A stretch of DNA of 7,404 nucleotides from assembly GCA_021827805.1 (NCBI GenBank), contig JAKAUG010000046.1:1408-8811 (forward strand), given 5' to 3'. Source of the stretch: Bacillota bacterium (GTDB taxonomy: Bacteria; Bacillota; Sulfobacillia; RBS10-35; JAJYVN01). Shown here in pieces: positions 1 through 7,120 of this stretch (position 1 is its first letter; the number at the start of each line of letters is the position of its first letter). The translations under genes were made by a program, and so were the position numbers. The notes under the pieces were generated by a model that was not told where the DNA came from, did no database searches, and saw only the letters and a list, made by a program, of their open reading frames with translations.

Positions 1-1
1 G

Positions 2-919
2 GGCACGAGCCGCCACACCCTGCCCATCGTCGTGGCGGCCCTCGTGGGGGCTGTGTGCACGGACGTGCTGATCCTGCGCTGGCGTGGGCGCTGGCAAGTG
101 CCTCGACCCAAGGTTCCCTTCCCCAGCGGGGCCCTGATTTCGGGCCTGATCGTCGCCATGGTGCTGGCGCGCCCGACGCCCTGGTCTGTGGCACTGTTCA
201 CCGCCGCGGCGGCGGTGGCCTCCAAGCACGTCCTGCGCACGCGCTGGAGCAACGTCTTCAATCCGGCGACGCTGGCGCTCATCCTGTCGGCGCTCATGGT
301 GCACAGCGGCCAGAGCTGGTGGGGCGCGCTGCCCTATGACGGCGTCCTGGGGATGGGCCTGGTGCTGGTGACCGGGTGGTTCGTGGCGCGCAGGGTGGGC
401 AAGCTGAACCTCGTGCTGTCCTTTCTGGGCGTCTGCCTCGCCATCCTGGCGTTCGCGGCCTTTGTCGGCGACGCCGCCCAGGTGGCCCAGGTCTTCCGTG
501 CCCCGGACATCAACGCCCTGGTGTTCTTCGCCTGCTTCATGCTGACCGACCCGCCCACCTCGCCGGCACCCGCGAACCAGCAGGTCTGGTTCGGCTCCCT
601 GGCCGGGGCGATCGGCGCGCTGATCTTCCTGGGCTGGGGCGTGCAATGGTTCATCCTGGCCGGGTTGCCCGTGGCCAACGCGGCCGAGTCCTGGCGGCGC
701 CTGGCCATGCGGCGGCCTGTGCCGAACCGCGCGGGCGCATTCCGGGGTGCCGGGGCCGTCGGCCGTCCCGCGCCGACTGCCGCCCCGGCGACGCGCTCCG
801 CGAGCGCTCGCGGAGCGCGGAACTCCCAGGCACCGAGCGGTCCCCGCGGCCGACCGGAATCCCTGGCGGGTCGGAGCGCGCCAAGGCTTGCGCCGGGGCG
901 CGGGGGTCCAGTAGGCTAA
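2..919 (+). CDS. RnfD/NqrB-like membrane protein, 5' partial
   Basis: The reading frame is already open at the window's left edge, so the gene is 5' truncated; a GTG at 32 is only a possible internal start (residue 1 below). Several hydrophobic segments are visible, roughly at residues 31-47, 52-64, 78-91, 103-119, 126-146, 159-171 and 186-218. The block F30-P-S-G-A-L, the N77-P-A-T stretch and the block F169-M-L-T-D-P-P-T-S-P match the conserved pattern of the NqrB/RnfD family (FPSG, FNPA, FMxTDPxTSP). These are integral membrane subunits of the Rnf and Na+-NQR electron-transport complexes. I do not see the S/T-G-A-T motif used for covalent FMN attachment, so this may be one of the stand-alone family members rather than a true RnfD. 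After about residue 228 the protein turns into an Arg/Pro/Ala/Gly-rich tail that overlaps two hairpins and a promoter. That tail may not be real protein, or may reflect a frameshift. Family assignment is fairly sure; role is unsure. Confidence 0.72.
   Translation, partial: GTSRHTLPIVVAALVGAVCTDVLILRWRGRWQVPRPKVPFPSGALISGLIVAMVLARPTPWSVALFTAAAAVASKHVLRTRWSNVFNPATLALILSALMVHSGQSWWGALPYDGVLGMGLVLVTGWFVARRVGKLNLVLSFLGVCLAILAFAAFVGDAAQVAQVFRAPDINALVFFACFMLTDPPTSPAPANQQVWFGSLAGAIGALIFLGWGVQWFILAGLPVANAAESWRRLAMRRPVPNRAGAFRGAGAVGRPAPTAAPATRSASARGARNSQAPSGPRGRPESLAGRSAPRLAPGRGGPVG
749..789 (+). repeat. Inverted repeat, imperfect hairpin
   Basis: GCCGGGGC (749-756) pairs with GCCCCGGC (782-789). Inside it, GTCGGC (758-763) pairs with GCCGAC (772-777) around an 8-nt loop. 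The lower 8 bp and upper 6 bp are separated by a small asymmetric internal loop. It lies in the low-complexity tail of the membrane-protein frame, just before a second, perfect palindrome. There is no T-run after it. It may be part of a 3' end or transcript-stabilising structure for the upstream gene. Confidence 0.5.
792..819 (+). repeat. Perfect 28-bp palindrome
   Basis: Half-site CGCGCTCCGCGAGC (792-805) is followed directly by its exact reverse complement (806-819), with no spacer. It could form a cruciform or a strong RNA hairpin, or be a two-fold symmetric protein-binding site. No T-tract follows, so an ordinary intrinsic terminator is not proven. It sits about 70 bp upstream of the predicted promoter -35 element of the ileS leader. 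Confidence 0.6.
888..917 (+). promoter_or_regulatory. Predicted housekeeping-type promoter of the T-box/ileS unit
   Basis: A -35-like TTGCGC (888-893) and a -10-like TAGGCT (912-917) are separated by 18 nt. The expected start point falls at about 922-924, exactly where the first paired strand of the T-box Stem I begins. The elements deviate from TTGACA/TATAAT. The placement relative to the riboswitch is what makes the call credible. The promoter overlaps the last codons and stop of the membrane-protein frame. Confidence 0.45.
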
Positions 920-921
920 GG

Positions 922-1137
922 GTGCAGGGGACAGGCGCCCCCGGCATGGCCCGCAGCGAGCCGGGGATTGGTGCAAGCCCGGCGGGTGCACCACGGGGCG
1001 GCGTATCACCCCTTGCCACGTGGCCACCGGCCGCCGCCCGCCCGGCGATAACGGGTCCAGGAGCGCGGCCTCCGGCCGCAACGAAGGTGGTACCGCGGAC
1101 GCCCGCCGCCCTTTGGGGTGGAGGGCGTTCGCTGTTT
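922..1137 (+). promoter_or_regulatory. T-box riboswitch, isoleucine specifier (ileS leader)
   Basis: This leader RNA senses uncharged tRNA-Ile and controls ileS. Stem I base: G922-G930 pairs with C1009-C1019 with small bulges. The middle helix CGCCCC (936-941)/GGGGCG (995-1000) encloses a specifier loop whose 3' side carries ATC (1005-1007), an Ile codon, followed by the usual purine. The distal hairpin GCCGGG (960-965)/CCCGGC (978-983) has an apical GGTGCAAG (970-977), as in many T-boxes. A further hairpin is GCGGCC (1065-1070)/GGCCGC (1074-1079). The T-box proper, AAGGTGGTACCGCGG, spans 1084-1098. The antiterminator can be drawn exactly: GAAGG (1083-1087) with CCTTT (1110-1114), GCGG (1095-1098) with CCGC (1106-1109), and a 7-nt bulge TGGTACC (1088-1094). 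The bulge's TGGT is complementary to a tRNA 3' ACCA end, consistent with the A discriminator of tRNA-Ile. The competing hairpin is listed separately. Confidence 0.93.
1095..1137 (+). terminator. T-box terminator hairpin
   Basis: GCGGACGCCC (1095-1104) pairs with GGGCGTTCGC (1123-1132) through one G-T wobble. An inner CCGCCC/GGGGTGG stem closes most of the loop, and the sequence then runs into TGTTT (1133-1137). The 5' arm shares GCGG (1095-1098) with antiterminator helix A2 and the loop side shares 1106-1114, so the two folds exclude each other. The U-tract is weak, and the hairpin ends only about 10 nt before the ileS Shine-Dalgarno sequence, so some effect on translation initiation is also possible. 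Confidence 0.75.
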
Positions 1138-1155
1138 GGGTGGGAGGGGACTGGC

Positions 1156-3921
1156 ATGGCCAAGGACGAAGCGGGGGACTTCCGCGCTACGCTCAACCTA
1201 CCGCGCACCGACTTTCCCATGAAGGCAGACCTGCCGCGGCGCGAACCGGAGATTCAGCGCCGCTGGCAGGACTCCGACCTCTATGGACAGATCCGGGTCG
1301 CGCGGCGCGGGGCCCCGCGCTTCGTGCTGCACGACGGCCCTCCGTACGTGAACGGCAACATCCACATGGGCCACGCCCTCAACAAGTCCCTCAAGGACTT
1401 CGTGGTGCGCTACCACACGATGCGGGGCGAGGACGCCCCCTACGTCCCCGGCTGGGACACCCACGGCCTGCCGATCGAACTGCAGGCCCTGCGGCGATAT
1501 CACCTGGAGCGCGATGGCACGGACGCGCTGGAGATCCGGCGCCGCTGCCGCGAGTTCGCCCTCTCCTTCCTGGACACGATGACGGCCCAGTTCCGCCGCC
1601 TCGGCATCCTCGGGGACTGGGAGCACCCATACGTCACGCTCGACCCGGAATTCGAGGCTGCCGAGATCGCGGTTTTCGGCGCCATGGCGATGCGGGGGCT
1701 GATCCACCGCGGGCTGCGCCCCGTCTACTGGTGCGTGGACTGTGCCACCGCTCTCGCGGAGGCCGAGGTGGAGTTCCAGGAGACCGAGGGTCCCTCGATC
1801 ACCGTCCTGTTCCCCGTGCGGGAATCCGGCGGCCGCCTGCCCGCGGGCACGCGAGCCGCCATCTGGACGACGACCCCCTGGACGCTGCCTGCCAACGTGG
1901 CCATCGCGCTGCATCCCGATCTGGAGTATGTCGTCCTGCGCACCCCGGGTGGCCCGCTGCTCTGCGCCGAGACCCTGGCCCAGGGCGTCTGGGCCTCCGG
2001 GGGGCTCGGCGGGAGTCCGGATGTGGTGCTGCGCATCCTGGGTCGGGACCTGGAGGGAGTGATCTGCCGCCATCCGCTCGTGGAACGGGACTCACCCCTG
2101 GTGCTGGCGGACTACGTCTCCGCCGAGGAGGGCACTGGCCTGGTGCACACCGCGCCGGGGCACGGGCGCGAGGACTTCGAGACCGGCCAGCGGCTGGGAC
2201 TGCCCGTGATCCAACCCCTGGACGATCGGGGGCGCTTCGGGCCGGAATGGGGGGCCCTCGCCGGCCTCTCCTGGGCCGCCGCCAATCCGGTGCTGCTCAA
2301 GCAGCTCGAGCGGGCGGGCGCCCTGTGGGCCCACGGCGTGGTGCGCCACGAGTACGCGCACTGCTGGCGGTGCAAGCAGCCGCTGATCTGGCGGGCCACG
2401 CGCCAGTGGTTTGCGGATTTCCCAGCCTTCCGCGACGAGACCATCGCCGCCATCCACCGTGTGCGCTGGCATCCGGCCTGGGGCGAACAGCGCATGGTGG
2501 AGATGGTGTCGGGGCGTCAGGAGTGGTGCCTGTCCCGGCAGCGGGTGTGGGGCGTACCGGTGCCCGTGCTCCACTGCCGCGATTGCGACGCGCCGCTGGT
2601 CGAGGAGGCGGTCCTCGCCAGGGTGGTGGACGTGGTGCGGCGCGAGGGCGCGGATGCCTGGTGGAGCCGGCCCGCCCAGGACTTTCTGCCTCCGGGGCAG
2701 CTCTGCCCCCAGTGCGGCGGCGGTACGTTTGTCAAGGATCCGGACATCCTCGATGTCTGGTTTGACAGTGGGTGCAGCCACGCCGGGGTGCTGGCGCGTG
2801 ACCCGGACCTCGGTCGGCCGGCGGACGTCTATCTGGAGGGGCCGGACCAGTACCGCGGCTGGTTCCAGAGCTCGCTGCTCACCGCCGTGGCCACCACCGG
2901 GCAGGCGCCCTACCGAGATGTGGTGACCAACGGCTGGGTGCTGGACGGTCAGGGCCGGGCCATGCACAAGTCACTGGGCAACGTGATCCAGCCGGAGGAA
3001 CTGCTCGCGCGCTACGGGGCGGATGTCCTCCGCCTCTGGGTGGCCTCGGTGGACTACACGGCCGACGTGCGTGTCTCCCCGGAGATCATGGCCCAGGTGG
3101 GGGAGGTCTACCGCAAGCTGCGCAACACCGTGCGCTTTCTGCTCGGCAACCTGCGGGACTTTGCGCCGGGCGAGACGCCGCGGGAACTCCCCGATCCGGA
3201 CATGTGGATCCTGCACCGGCTGGGGCAGGTGCTGGCCCGCTCCGCCGAGGCCTACCGGGAGTATCGCTTCAACAACGTCTACCACCTGGTCCACGACCTG
3301 TGCGTGCAGGACCTCTCGAGCCTCTACCTCGATGTGGCGAAGGACCGGCTGTACTGCGACCCCGCGGACGGGGCCCGGCGGCGCGCCACGCAGGCCGCCC
3401 TTTACGAGCTGGCACGCGGCATCCTGACCGTGCTGGCGCCGATCCTGCCGCACACGACGGAGGAGGCCTGGGGCCTCTTGCCGCACAGGCCCGGCGATCC
3501 CGGGTCGGTGCATCTGCTGCTCTGGCCGGAGCCTCCCGCGACCTGGCAGGCATGGGCCACATCCGGCGGCGAGCAGCGCTGGGAATCCCTGCGTCGTCTC
3601 CGCGAGGCTGTGTCCCGTGCGGTGGAGGCCCAGGTTGGCTCGGGGGGGCTCCCGCGCCCGGCGGCCGCCGCGACGAGGGTCGCGCTCGGGCCGTCCCAGC
3701 GGAGTCTGCTCGACCCGCTGGCGGGCGAGTTGGCCGACCTGCTGCTGGTCGCCTCCGTCGATCTCGTGCCGGGGCCTGAGGGTGAGATGCGCGTGGTCGT
3801 CGAGCCCACACGGGACCCGCGCTGTCCGCGCTGCTGGCGGCACAGGCCCGCGGCTGACGCGCAGGGGCTGTGTGCACGTTGCGCGGGCGCCCTGGCGTCG
3901 GCTGGCGCCCAACGGGGGTGA
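1156..3921 (+). CDS. ileS: Isoleucyl-tRNA synthetase
   Basis: This cytoplasmic class I synthetase charges tRNA-Ile with isoleucine. It has 921 residues, a normal length. The start ATG has GGGAGG (1142-1147) 8 nt upstream, and the N-terminus ([19 protein letters not shown]) is the typical bacterial IleS opening. The HIGH motif is H70-M-G-H73 after GPPYVNGNI. The CP1 editing domain contains TTPWTLPAN and VHTAPGHG. H402-C-W-R-C406 and the pairs C474/C477 and C517/C520 look like internal zinc-type sites. [12 protein letters not shown] and [13 protein letters not shown] follow, then the KMSKS region, which reads A602-M-H-K-S606-L-G-N instead of KMSKS. After the helical anticodon-binding domain, a C-terminal zinc finger has C890, C893, C906 and C909. 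The reading frame is open for 260 codons upstream of 1156, but that stretch is the riboswitch. Expression is expected to follow uncharged tRNA-Ile through the T-box leader. Its TGA overlaps the GTG of the following remnant. Confidence 0.97.
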   Translation: MAKDEAGDFRATLNLPRTDFPMKADLPRREPEIQRRWQDSDLYGQIRVARRGAPRFVLHDGPPYVNGNIHMGHALNKSLKDFVVRYHTMRGEDAPYVPGWDTHGLPIELQALRRYHLERDGTDALEIRRRCREFALSFLDTMTAQFRRLGILGDWEHPYVTLDPEFEAAEIAVFGAMAMRGLIHRGLRPVYWCVDCATALAEAEVEFQETEGPSITVLFPVRESGGRLPAGTRAAIWTTTPWTLPANVAIALHPDLEYVVLRTPGGPLLCAETLAQGVWASGGLGGSPDVVLRILGRDLEGVICRHPLVERDSPLVLADYVSAEEGTGLVHTAPGHGREDFETGQRLGLPVIQPLDDRGRFGPEWGALAGLSWAAANPVLLKQLERAGALWAHGVVRHEYAHCWRCKQPLIWRATRQWFADFPAFRDETIAAIHRVRWHPAWGEQRMVEMVSGRQEWCLSRQRVWGVPVPVLHCRDCDAPLVEEAVLARVVDVVRREGADAWWSRPAQDFLPPGQLCPQCGGGTFVKDPDILDVWFDSGCSHAGVLARDPDLGRPADVYLEGPDQYRGWFQSSLLTAVATTGQAPYRDVVTNGWVLDGQGRAMHKSLGNVIQPEELLARYGADVLRLWVASVDYTADVRVSPEIMAQVGEVYRKLRNTVRFLLGNLRDFAPGETPRELPDPDMWILHRLGQVLARSAEAYREYRFNNVYHLVHDLCVQDLSSLYLDVAKDRLYCDPADGARRRATQAALYELARGILTVLAPILPHTTEEAWGLLPHRPGDPGSVHLLLWPEPPATWQAWATSGGEQRWESLRRLREAVSRAVEAQVGSGGLPRPAAAATRVALGPSQRSLLDPLAGELADLLLVASVDLVPGPEGEMRVVVEPTRDPRCPRCWRHRPAADAQGLCARCAGALASAGAQRG

Positions 3922-4211
3922 AGTCCGTGGTCGCTGTGGTGGACCTTGGCTCGGACCCCGTGATCCAGCCCACGGCCGCGATGCGGCGGGCCGTGGCCGA
4001 GGTGGGGGATGACGTCTGCGGCGGCGATCCCACCCGCTGCGCGGAGGGGGGCCTGCTTCCGGTGGGGAGAGTCACGCCTCGTCTTTTCCAAGGTCGACAA
4101 CCGCGTCCGCCGTCGGTTCTCCCTGCATCTGGGACAGTATGCGCGCAAGGGCAGGGGCTGGCAGTGGCGCTGACCCGACAAGACCTGGATGACGAGCTAC
4201 CGCGTTCCTGA
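3918..4211 (+). pseudogene. Threonine aldolase-like remnant (N-terminal fragment)
   Basis: The frame begins with GTG at 3918, overlapping the ileS stop (GTGA), and ends at TGA 4209-4211 after 97 codons. It starts [20 protein letters not shown], then [12 protein letters not shown]. This closely tracks the N-terminus of low-specificity L-threonine aldolases (DLRSDTVTxPTxxMRxAM...VGDDVYGEDPT), PLP enzymes that cleave threonine to glycine and acetaldehyde. A later piece, VLPASGT followed by [15 protein letters not shown], recalls the family's FVPSGT...LAxxxHTRPGDEV block, so the same frame still holds two conserved blocks in order. The family is about 340 residues; the PLP-lysine region and the rest are absent, and several invariant residues are changed (Arg to Gly in DLRSD, Tyr to Cys and Glu to Gly in VYGEDPT). 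I read it as a degraded gene formerly coupled to ileS. It could in principle make a 97-residue peptide of unknown use. Confidence 0.68.
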
Positions 4212-4471
4212 ACGCCCTTGGCTGTTGGCGCCTGAGGGGCACAGAACGCACGTGGCGGAAACCCACGACAGCGTCATCACGACAGGACATCCGTGCGCCG
4301 TGTGCGGGAGAACCGCATGCACGGTGCGACGGGGGGGCGCCGGCCGTAACGCCGGGCCCCACCCTCCCAGGCACACCGTGCGGCGGATGACCCACTGGGG
4401 CTTCGGGCGCGAGGATGGTCGGCGGGCGGTGCGCGTTCGCCCAGGCCATGCGAGGATAGGGGGGGGCGTTC
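4212..4471 (+). other. Intergenic region
   Basis: This region lies between the aldolase remnant and the hydrolase gene. Apart from the two hairpins at 4295-4364, I see no convincing coding sequence, tRNA or clear promoter. Reading frames crossing it have no recognisable protein motifs. An 8-G run at 4459-4466 just before the hydrolase start probably serves as its ribosome-binding site. Confidence 0.5.
4295..4364 (+). ncRNA. Group II intron 3' end remnant (domains V and VI)
   Basis: The stretch 4295-4327 folds like a domain V. It has a 9-bp lower helix GCGCCGTGT/GCACGGTGC including G-U pairs, a 2-nt bulge AT (4317-4318) on the 3' side, a short GC upper helix GCGG/CCGC and a GAGA loop. It is 33 nt against the usual 34, apparently lacking one upper-helix base. 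Positions 2-4 read CGC, one of the accepted catalytic-triad forms, used by class C introns. It is followed after 3 nt by a domain-VI-like stem: G-run and C (4331-4338) with GCCCC (4356-4360) and CCC (4362-4364), topped by CCGGC (4340-4344)/GCCGG (4351-4355). A single unpaired A (4361) sits on the 3' strand where a branch-point A is expected. No reverse transcriptase or domains I-IV are visible upstream, so this is a fragment. Fold and order are seen directly; the identity is inferred from family knowledge. Confidence 0.58.
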
Positions 4472-5137
4472 ATGGGGGAGTCCGTGCTCCGGAACGGGGA
4501 CCGCATCTGTTTTCTGGGAGACAGCATCACGGCCGCGGACCCGGGATACACCCGCCTCACGGCGGCGCTTCTGACCGCGCTGCGGCCAGATCTGGAGCTT
4601 GAGTTCCTCTACGCCGGGATCAGCGGCAATCGCGTCGGTGACCTGTTGGAGCGGCTTGAGCGCTCTGTGCTGAGGCACAGGCCAACGGTGGTCACGGTCA
4701 GCATCGGCGTCAACGATGTGTGGCACCGGTACAGCCACGCCTCCGGGGGCACGTCGGACGACGCCTTTCCCGTCGCCTACCGGGAGCTGTGCGACCGGCT
4801 GGAGGCCTCCGGGGCGCGCGCCGTCCTGCTCACCCCCACGGTGATCGGGGAGGATGAGCAGGTCCCCGCCAATCGCGATCTGGCTCGGCTTGTCGGCGTC
4901 CAGCGGCAGGTGGCCGCCGAACGGCACCTGCCCCTGGCGGACATGAACCGCGTGTTCTGGCAGGCCATCGCCGCCCGGAGGCAGACGCTGGCGCGGGAGC
5001 GCTGGCCGCTGGGCCCGGAGGGAGGCACGCGCTTTTTCACGACGGACGGGGTGCACATGAACTCGTCCGGGAACGCTCTGATGGCGGCCGTGCTGCTTGA
5101 GACGCTGAGCCCTGGGGCCGCCAGTGGGCAGCGCTAG
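4472..5137 (+). CDS. SGNH/GDSL-family hydrolase
   Basis: This 221-residue protein shows the full set of SGNH hydrolase blocks. Block I is F14-L-G-D-S18-I-T with nucleophile Ser18. Block II is A48-G-I-S-G52-N-R with oxyanion-hole Gly52. Block III is S77-I-G-V-N81-D with Asn81. Block V is D192-G-V-H195-M-N with the Asp/His pair. These enzymes hydrolyse esters, often acyl or acetyl groups on lipids or carbohydrates; the substrate here cannot be read from sequence. No signal peptide is visible, so a cytoplasmic location is likely. The ATG is preceded by a run of eight G (4459-4466) with a 5-nt gap. An alternative upstream in-frame start is not needed, because block I is already near the N-terminus, as usual for the family. 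It stands alone on this strand and converges with the lipoprotein gene at 5291. Family call is sure; function is unsure. Confidence 0.93.
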   Translation: MGESVLRNGDRICFLGDSITAADPGYTRLTAALLTALRPDLELEFLYAGISGNRVGDLLERLERSVLRHRPTVVTVSIGVNDVWHRYSHASGGTSDDAFPVAYRELCDRLEASGARAVLLTPTVIGEDEQVPANRDLARLVGVQRQVAAERHLPLADMNRVFWQAIAARRQTLARERWPLGPEGGTRFFTTDGVHMNSSGNALMAAVLLETLSPGAASGQR

Positions 5138-5223
5138 CCGGGGCGGCGCCTGAACGGGCCCGCCGCGCGAGCCCCGGTGCCCCGCCGGCGGATGTCCCGA
5201 CCGTCCGGGGCATGGCCGGATAC

Positions 5224-5265
5224 GAACGGAGGCCGTCCCCCTTTGGGAGGGGACGGCCTCCGTTC
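5224..5265. terminator. Bidirectional terminator-like hairpin between convergent genes
   Basis: GAACGGAGGCCGTCCCC (5224-5240) and its exact reverse complement (5249-5265) form a 17-bp perfect stem with an 8-nt loop. It lies 87 nt after the hydrolase stop and 26 nt from the stop of the oppositely oriented lipoprotein gene, so it can serve both. No long T-run flanks it on either side (TTCCTTCG on the plus strand), as is common in very GC-rich genomes. Confidence 0.85.
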
Positions 5266-5290
5266 CTTCGACCGTCGTGTTGTGCGGATC

Positions 5291-6808
5291 CTACTTGGTT
5301 GTCACCTGGGCGAAGGCATAGGGCCACTTGGTGCCGATGATGCCGTGCGTCCACTCGAAGCCGTAGGGTGCCGCGTACGGGGGACCGCCGGCCGACACCG
5401 CGAGGTTCAGACCGAAGGTGTGCCCGGGCGAGGTGCCGATGAAGCTCCACGGGATGGCGCCCTCATAGAGGGTGACGCCGTTGCTGCGCGTCACGGAGAC
5501 CTGCGAGCCCGGGATGGACTTGGGCGGCATGACGGCGCCCGAGGGAGCGACATCCGCGAAGAGGTAGCCCGTGCCTCCCAGGAGGACCATGCCGGCCTCG
5601 GTATCTCCCTTGTCATACCCACCGGGGTTGCCGGGGTGGTTGGCGCGGTCGTCAGGGCCGTCTATCGCGAACTGCACGACGTCCCCCGACCAGGGCGCGG
5701 CAGCCGTGCCGGCCACAGGCGGGTAGGTGCTCTGGACCTTCACGGCGAGGTACAGGTTCTTGCTGTCATAGGCCGTGTATGCCCAGGCCTCGGTGGTCTT
5801 GCAGTCGCCCATCTGGACCATCGCGGTTGAGGGCCAGCTCGCCAGCGAGTTGCCGACCGTCGGCGTGGCGCCGGGGATGGTGAAGGTCGGCGGGTTCTTG
5901 GTGTCGGTCGCCACGACCTTCCAGGTGTTACCGTTGGTTGTCGGTGTGCAGTTCTGCAGCGAGAGCGTTCCCGACGCCGTGGCGGTCCCAGTGGAGGCCG
6001 GCGCCTGCCCCGAGAGCGGCTTGGCCACCGACGCTCCCGGATCCGCGCTCAACGAGGGTACAGTCGGCACGCCGTTGGTCACCAGCCAGGCCCGCTCGAA
6101 GTACACCGCGCCCTGCTGGAGGGGCGGCTGGAGCCCGACGCGGAAGTCGGCGCTGCCGTTCTCCTTGGCGATGCCGCTGCCCCCGCTCTGGAAGGCGATG
6201 CCGGAGAAGTTGAAGGACAGCGTGTACCACTTGTCCGTGCCGCTGGTGACGTAGGCCTCCGGCGCGGCGTCGTACGCGCCACCGACGGGCCCGGCCGGGT
6301 TCGTGCCGCTGAAGTCGGCCGAGATCACCTGCCCCGCCTTGGCGTCGTATGCCTCCAGGCAGAGTTCCGCGTTCTTCACGCTGGCCGGGACGCCGCCGTT
6401 GGCCGAGAAGTATAGCTGACTGTATGTGAAGGCGCCGTTGGTGCCCTTGCCGGCCAGCGGCTCGACCACGGTCTTGCCGTCGATGGGGGCGATCGTGAAG
6501 GGACCGTCGGCACCGGCCGCGTCCTCATTGAGGACCTGCAGCCCCGCGTACGAGGAGTTGATGGTGGGACTGCCCGGACTGTTCAGGGTCACCGTCAGCT
6601 TGGGATTGGTGGGGGCAGTGGAACACAGCGTGCTGGCCCCCGGAGCCAGGGTTGCCGTGGCCGAGGCGGAACTCGTGGAACTGGACGTACCGGAGCCACT
6701 GGACGTGTTGGAACTCGCCGCCGGCTGAGCCGCCCCCCCGCATGCGGCCAGCAGGGTCGTTGTCAGCAGCCCACCCGCAAGCCCGAGCCAGAGTCGCGTT
6801 CTTGGCAC
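5291..6808 (-). CDS. Lipoprotein with C-terminal CBM9/DOMON-like domain
   Basis: This 505-residue protein starts at a GTG (6808-6806) with GGAGGG 6 nt upstream. An ATG at 6859 in the same frame would add 17 charged residues before the signal peptide and has less support. The signal peptide is basic (PRTR), then hydrophobic, ending in lipobox L20-A-A-C23, so the mature protein should be lipid-anchored outside the membrane. Residues 26-60 are a Ser/Thr/Gly/Ala linker. Residues about 70-245 form a beta-rich region with aromatic positions that I cannot assign to a named family. A second Pro/Ser/Thr/Ala linker follows (about 247-283). Residues about 295-505 resemble CBM9/DOMON-like sugar-binding domains: AWAYTAYDSKNLYLAVKV (341-358), W373-S-G-D-V-V-Q-F-A-I-D383 and LYEGAIPW (447-454). 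Four Cys beyond the lipobox (62, 150, 287, 336) might form disulfides. No catalytic domain is evident. It probably binds a glycan or similar ligand at the cell surface; the ligand is unknown. Confidence 0.88.
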   Translation of the reverse strand: MPRTRLWLGLAGGLLTTTLLAACGGAAQPAASSNTSSGSGTSSSTSSASATATLAPGASTLCSTAPTNPKLTVTLNSPGSPTINSSYAGLQVLNEDAAGADGPFTIAPIDGKTVVEPLAGKGTNGAFTYSQLYFSANGGVPASVKNAELCLEAYDAKAGQVISADFSGTNPAGPVGGAYDAAPEAYVTSGTDKWYTLSFNFSGIAFQSGGSGIAKENGSADFRVGLQPPLQQGAVYFERAWLVTNGVPTVPSLSADPGASVAKPLSGQAPASTGTATASGTLSLQNCTPTTNGNTWKVVATDTKNPPTFTIPGATPTVGNSLASWPSTAMVQMGDCKTTEAWAYTAYDSKNLYLAVKVQSTYPPVAGTAAAPWSGDVVQFAIDGPDDRANHPGNPGGYDKGDTEAGMVLLGGTGYLFADVAPSGAVMPPKSIPGSQVSVTRSNGVTLYEGAIPWSFIGTSPGHTFGLNLAVSAGGPPYAAPYGFEWTHGIIGTKWPYAFAQVTTK

Positions 6809-6814
6809 TCGATG

Positions 6815-6820
6815 CCCTCC
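6815..6820 (-). promoter_or_regulatory. Ribosome-binding site deciding a GTG start
   Basis: On the minus strand GGAGGG lies 6 nt before GTG 6808-6806. This favours GTG over the in-frame ATG at 6859, and it puts the signal peptide's basic end right at the N-terminus. Confidence 0.75.
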
Positions 6821-7079
6821 CTGTCGTGGGTCTTCCCCAGGAAACCGCTCCAGGAACATGTCCTGTCTGCCTTCCTACCTTCGGACCGGGGGGCTGTGGT
6901 CCTGCTGAGGCACGCAAGGAGGTGTCTGGCATCCGCGCCAGCATGCCGGCGCGCCGCAACCGCGCCGGCGGTGGGGGGGCGCGATCCGTTCGTCGGGGTG
7001 CGCTCGGGAAATGAAACGACGAGGTCTGGCCGGCCAACGCTATACCTGGCGCCCACCGCGGGGCGGTTGGTCCAGAAGG

Positions 7080-7120
7080 GCGGGGGGTGGGCTGGCATGT
7101 GCCTCGGGCCCGCCCCCCGC
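7080..7120 (-). terminator. Terminator-like hairpin after the upstream CBM9-like gene
   Basis: GCGGGGGG (7080-7087) pairs exactly with CCCCCCGC (7113-7120), with further GGGC/GCCC pairing possible in the 25-nt loop. It begins 17 nt past the TAG of the gene at 7137. On the minus strand it is followed by CCTTCTGG, a poor U-tract. Confidence 0.5.

Noticed and set aside
376..1155. Same-frame upstream extension of ileS (260 codons)
   Set aside because: It is open only because of high GC. It crosses the T-box riboswitch and has no IleS homology, while ATG 1156 has a good ribosome-binding site and the normal IleS N-terminus.
1020..2765. Long plus-strand ORF of 581 codons overlapping ileS in another frame
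   Set aside because: Arg/Pro/Ala/Gly-rich composition typical of a GC-rich shadow frame; ileS motifs lie in the other frame throughout.
1198..3912. Three long antisense ORFs (1198-2073, 2092-2967, 2971-3912)
   Set aside because: They mirror ileS codon structure, lack recognisable domains and have no independent start signals; treated as antisense shadows.
4189..4602. Plus-strand ORF of 137 codons crossing the intron-like hairpins into the hydrolase gene
   Set aside because: No recognisable motif, overlaps the hydrolase start, and runs through RNA structure; not a credible gene.
6809..6859. Upstream ATG (6859) as the lipoprotein start
   Set aside because: It would put 17 mainly polar/charged residues before the signal peptide; GTG 6808 has a properly spaced GGAGGG.
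6850..6866. Near-palindrome CAGGAACATGTCCTG as an operator
   Set aside because: Only 5-bp arms with a mismatched centre; expected by chance in GC-rich DNA.
7039..7044. TATAGC as a -10 element on the minus strand
   Set aside because: No -35-like hexamer at 16-19 nt spacing, and more than 200 nt from the start codon; too weak to list as a promoter.
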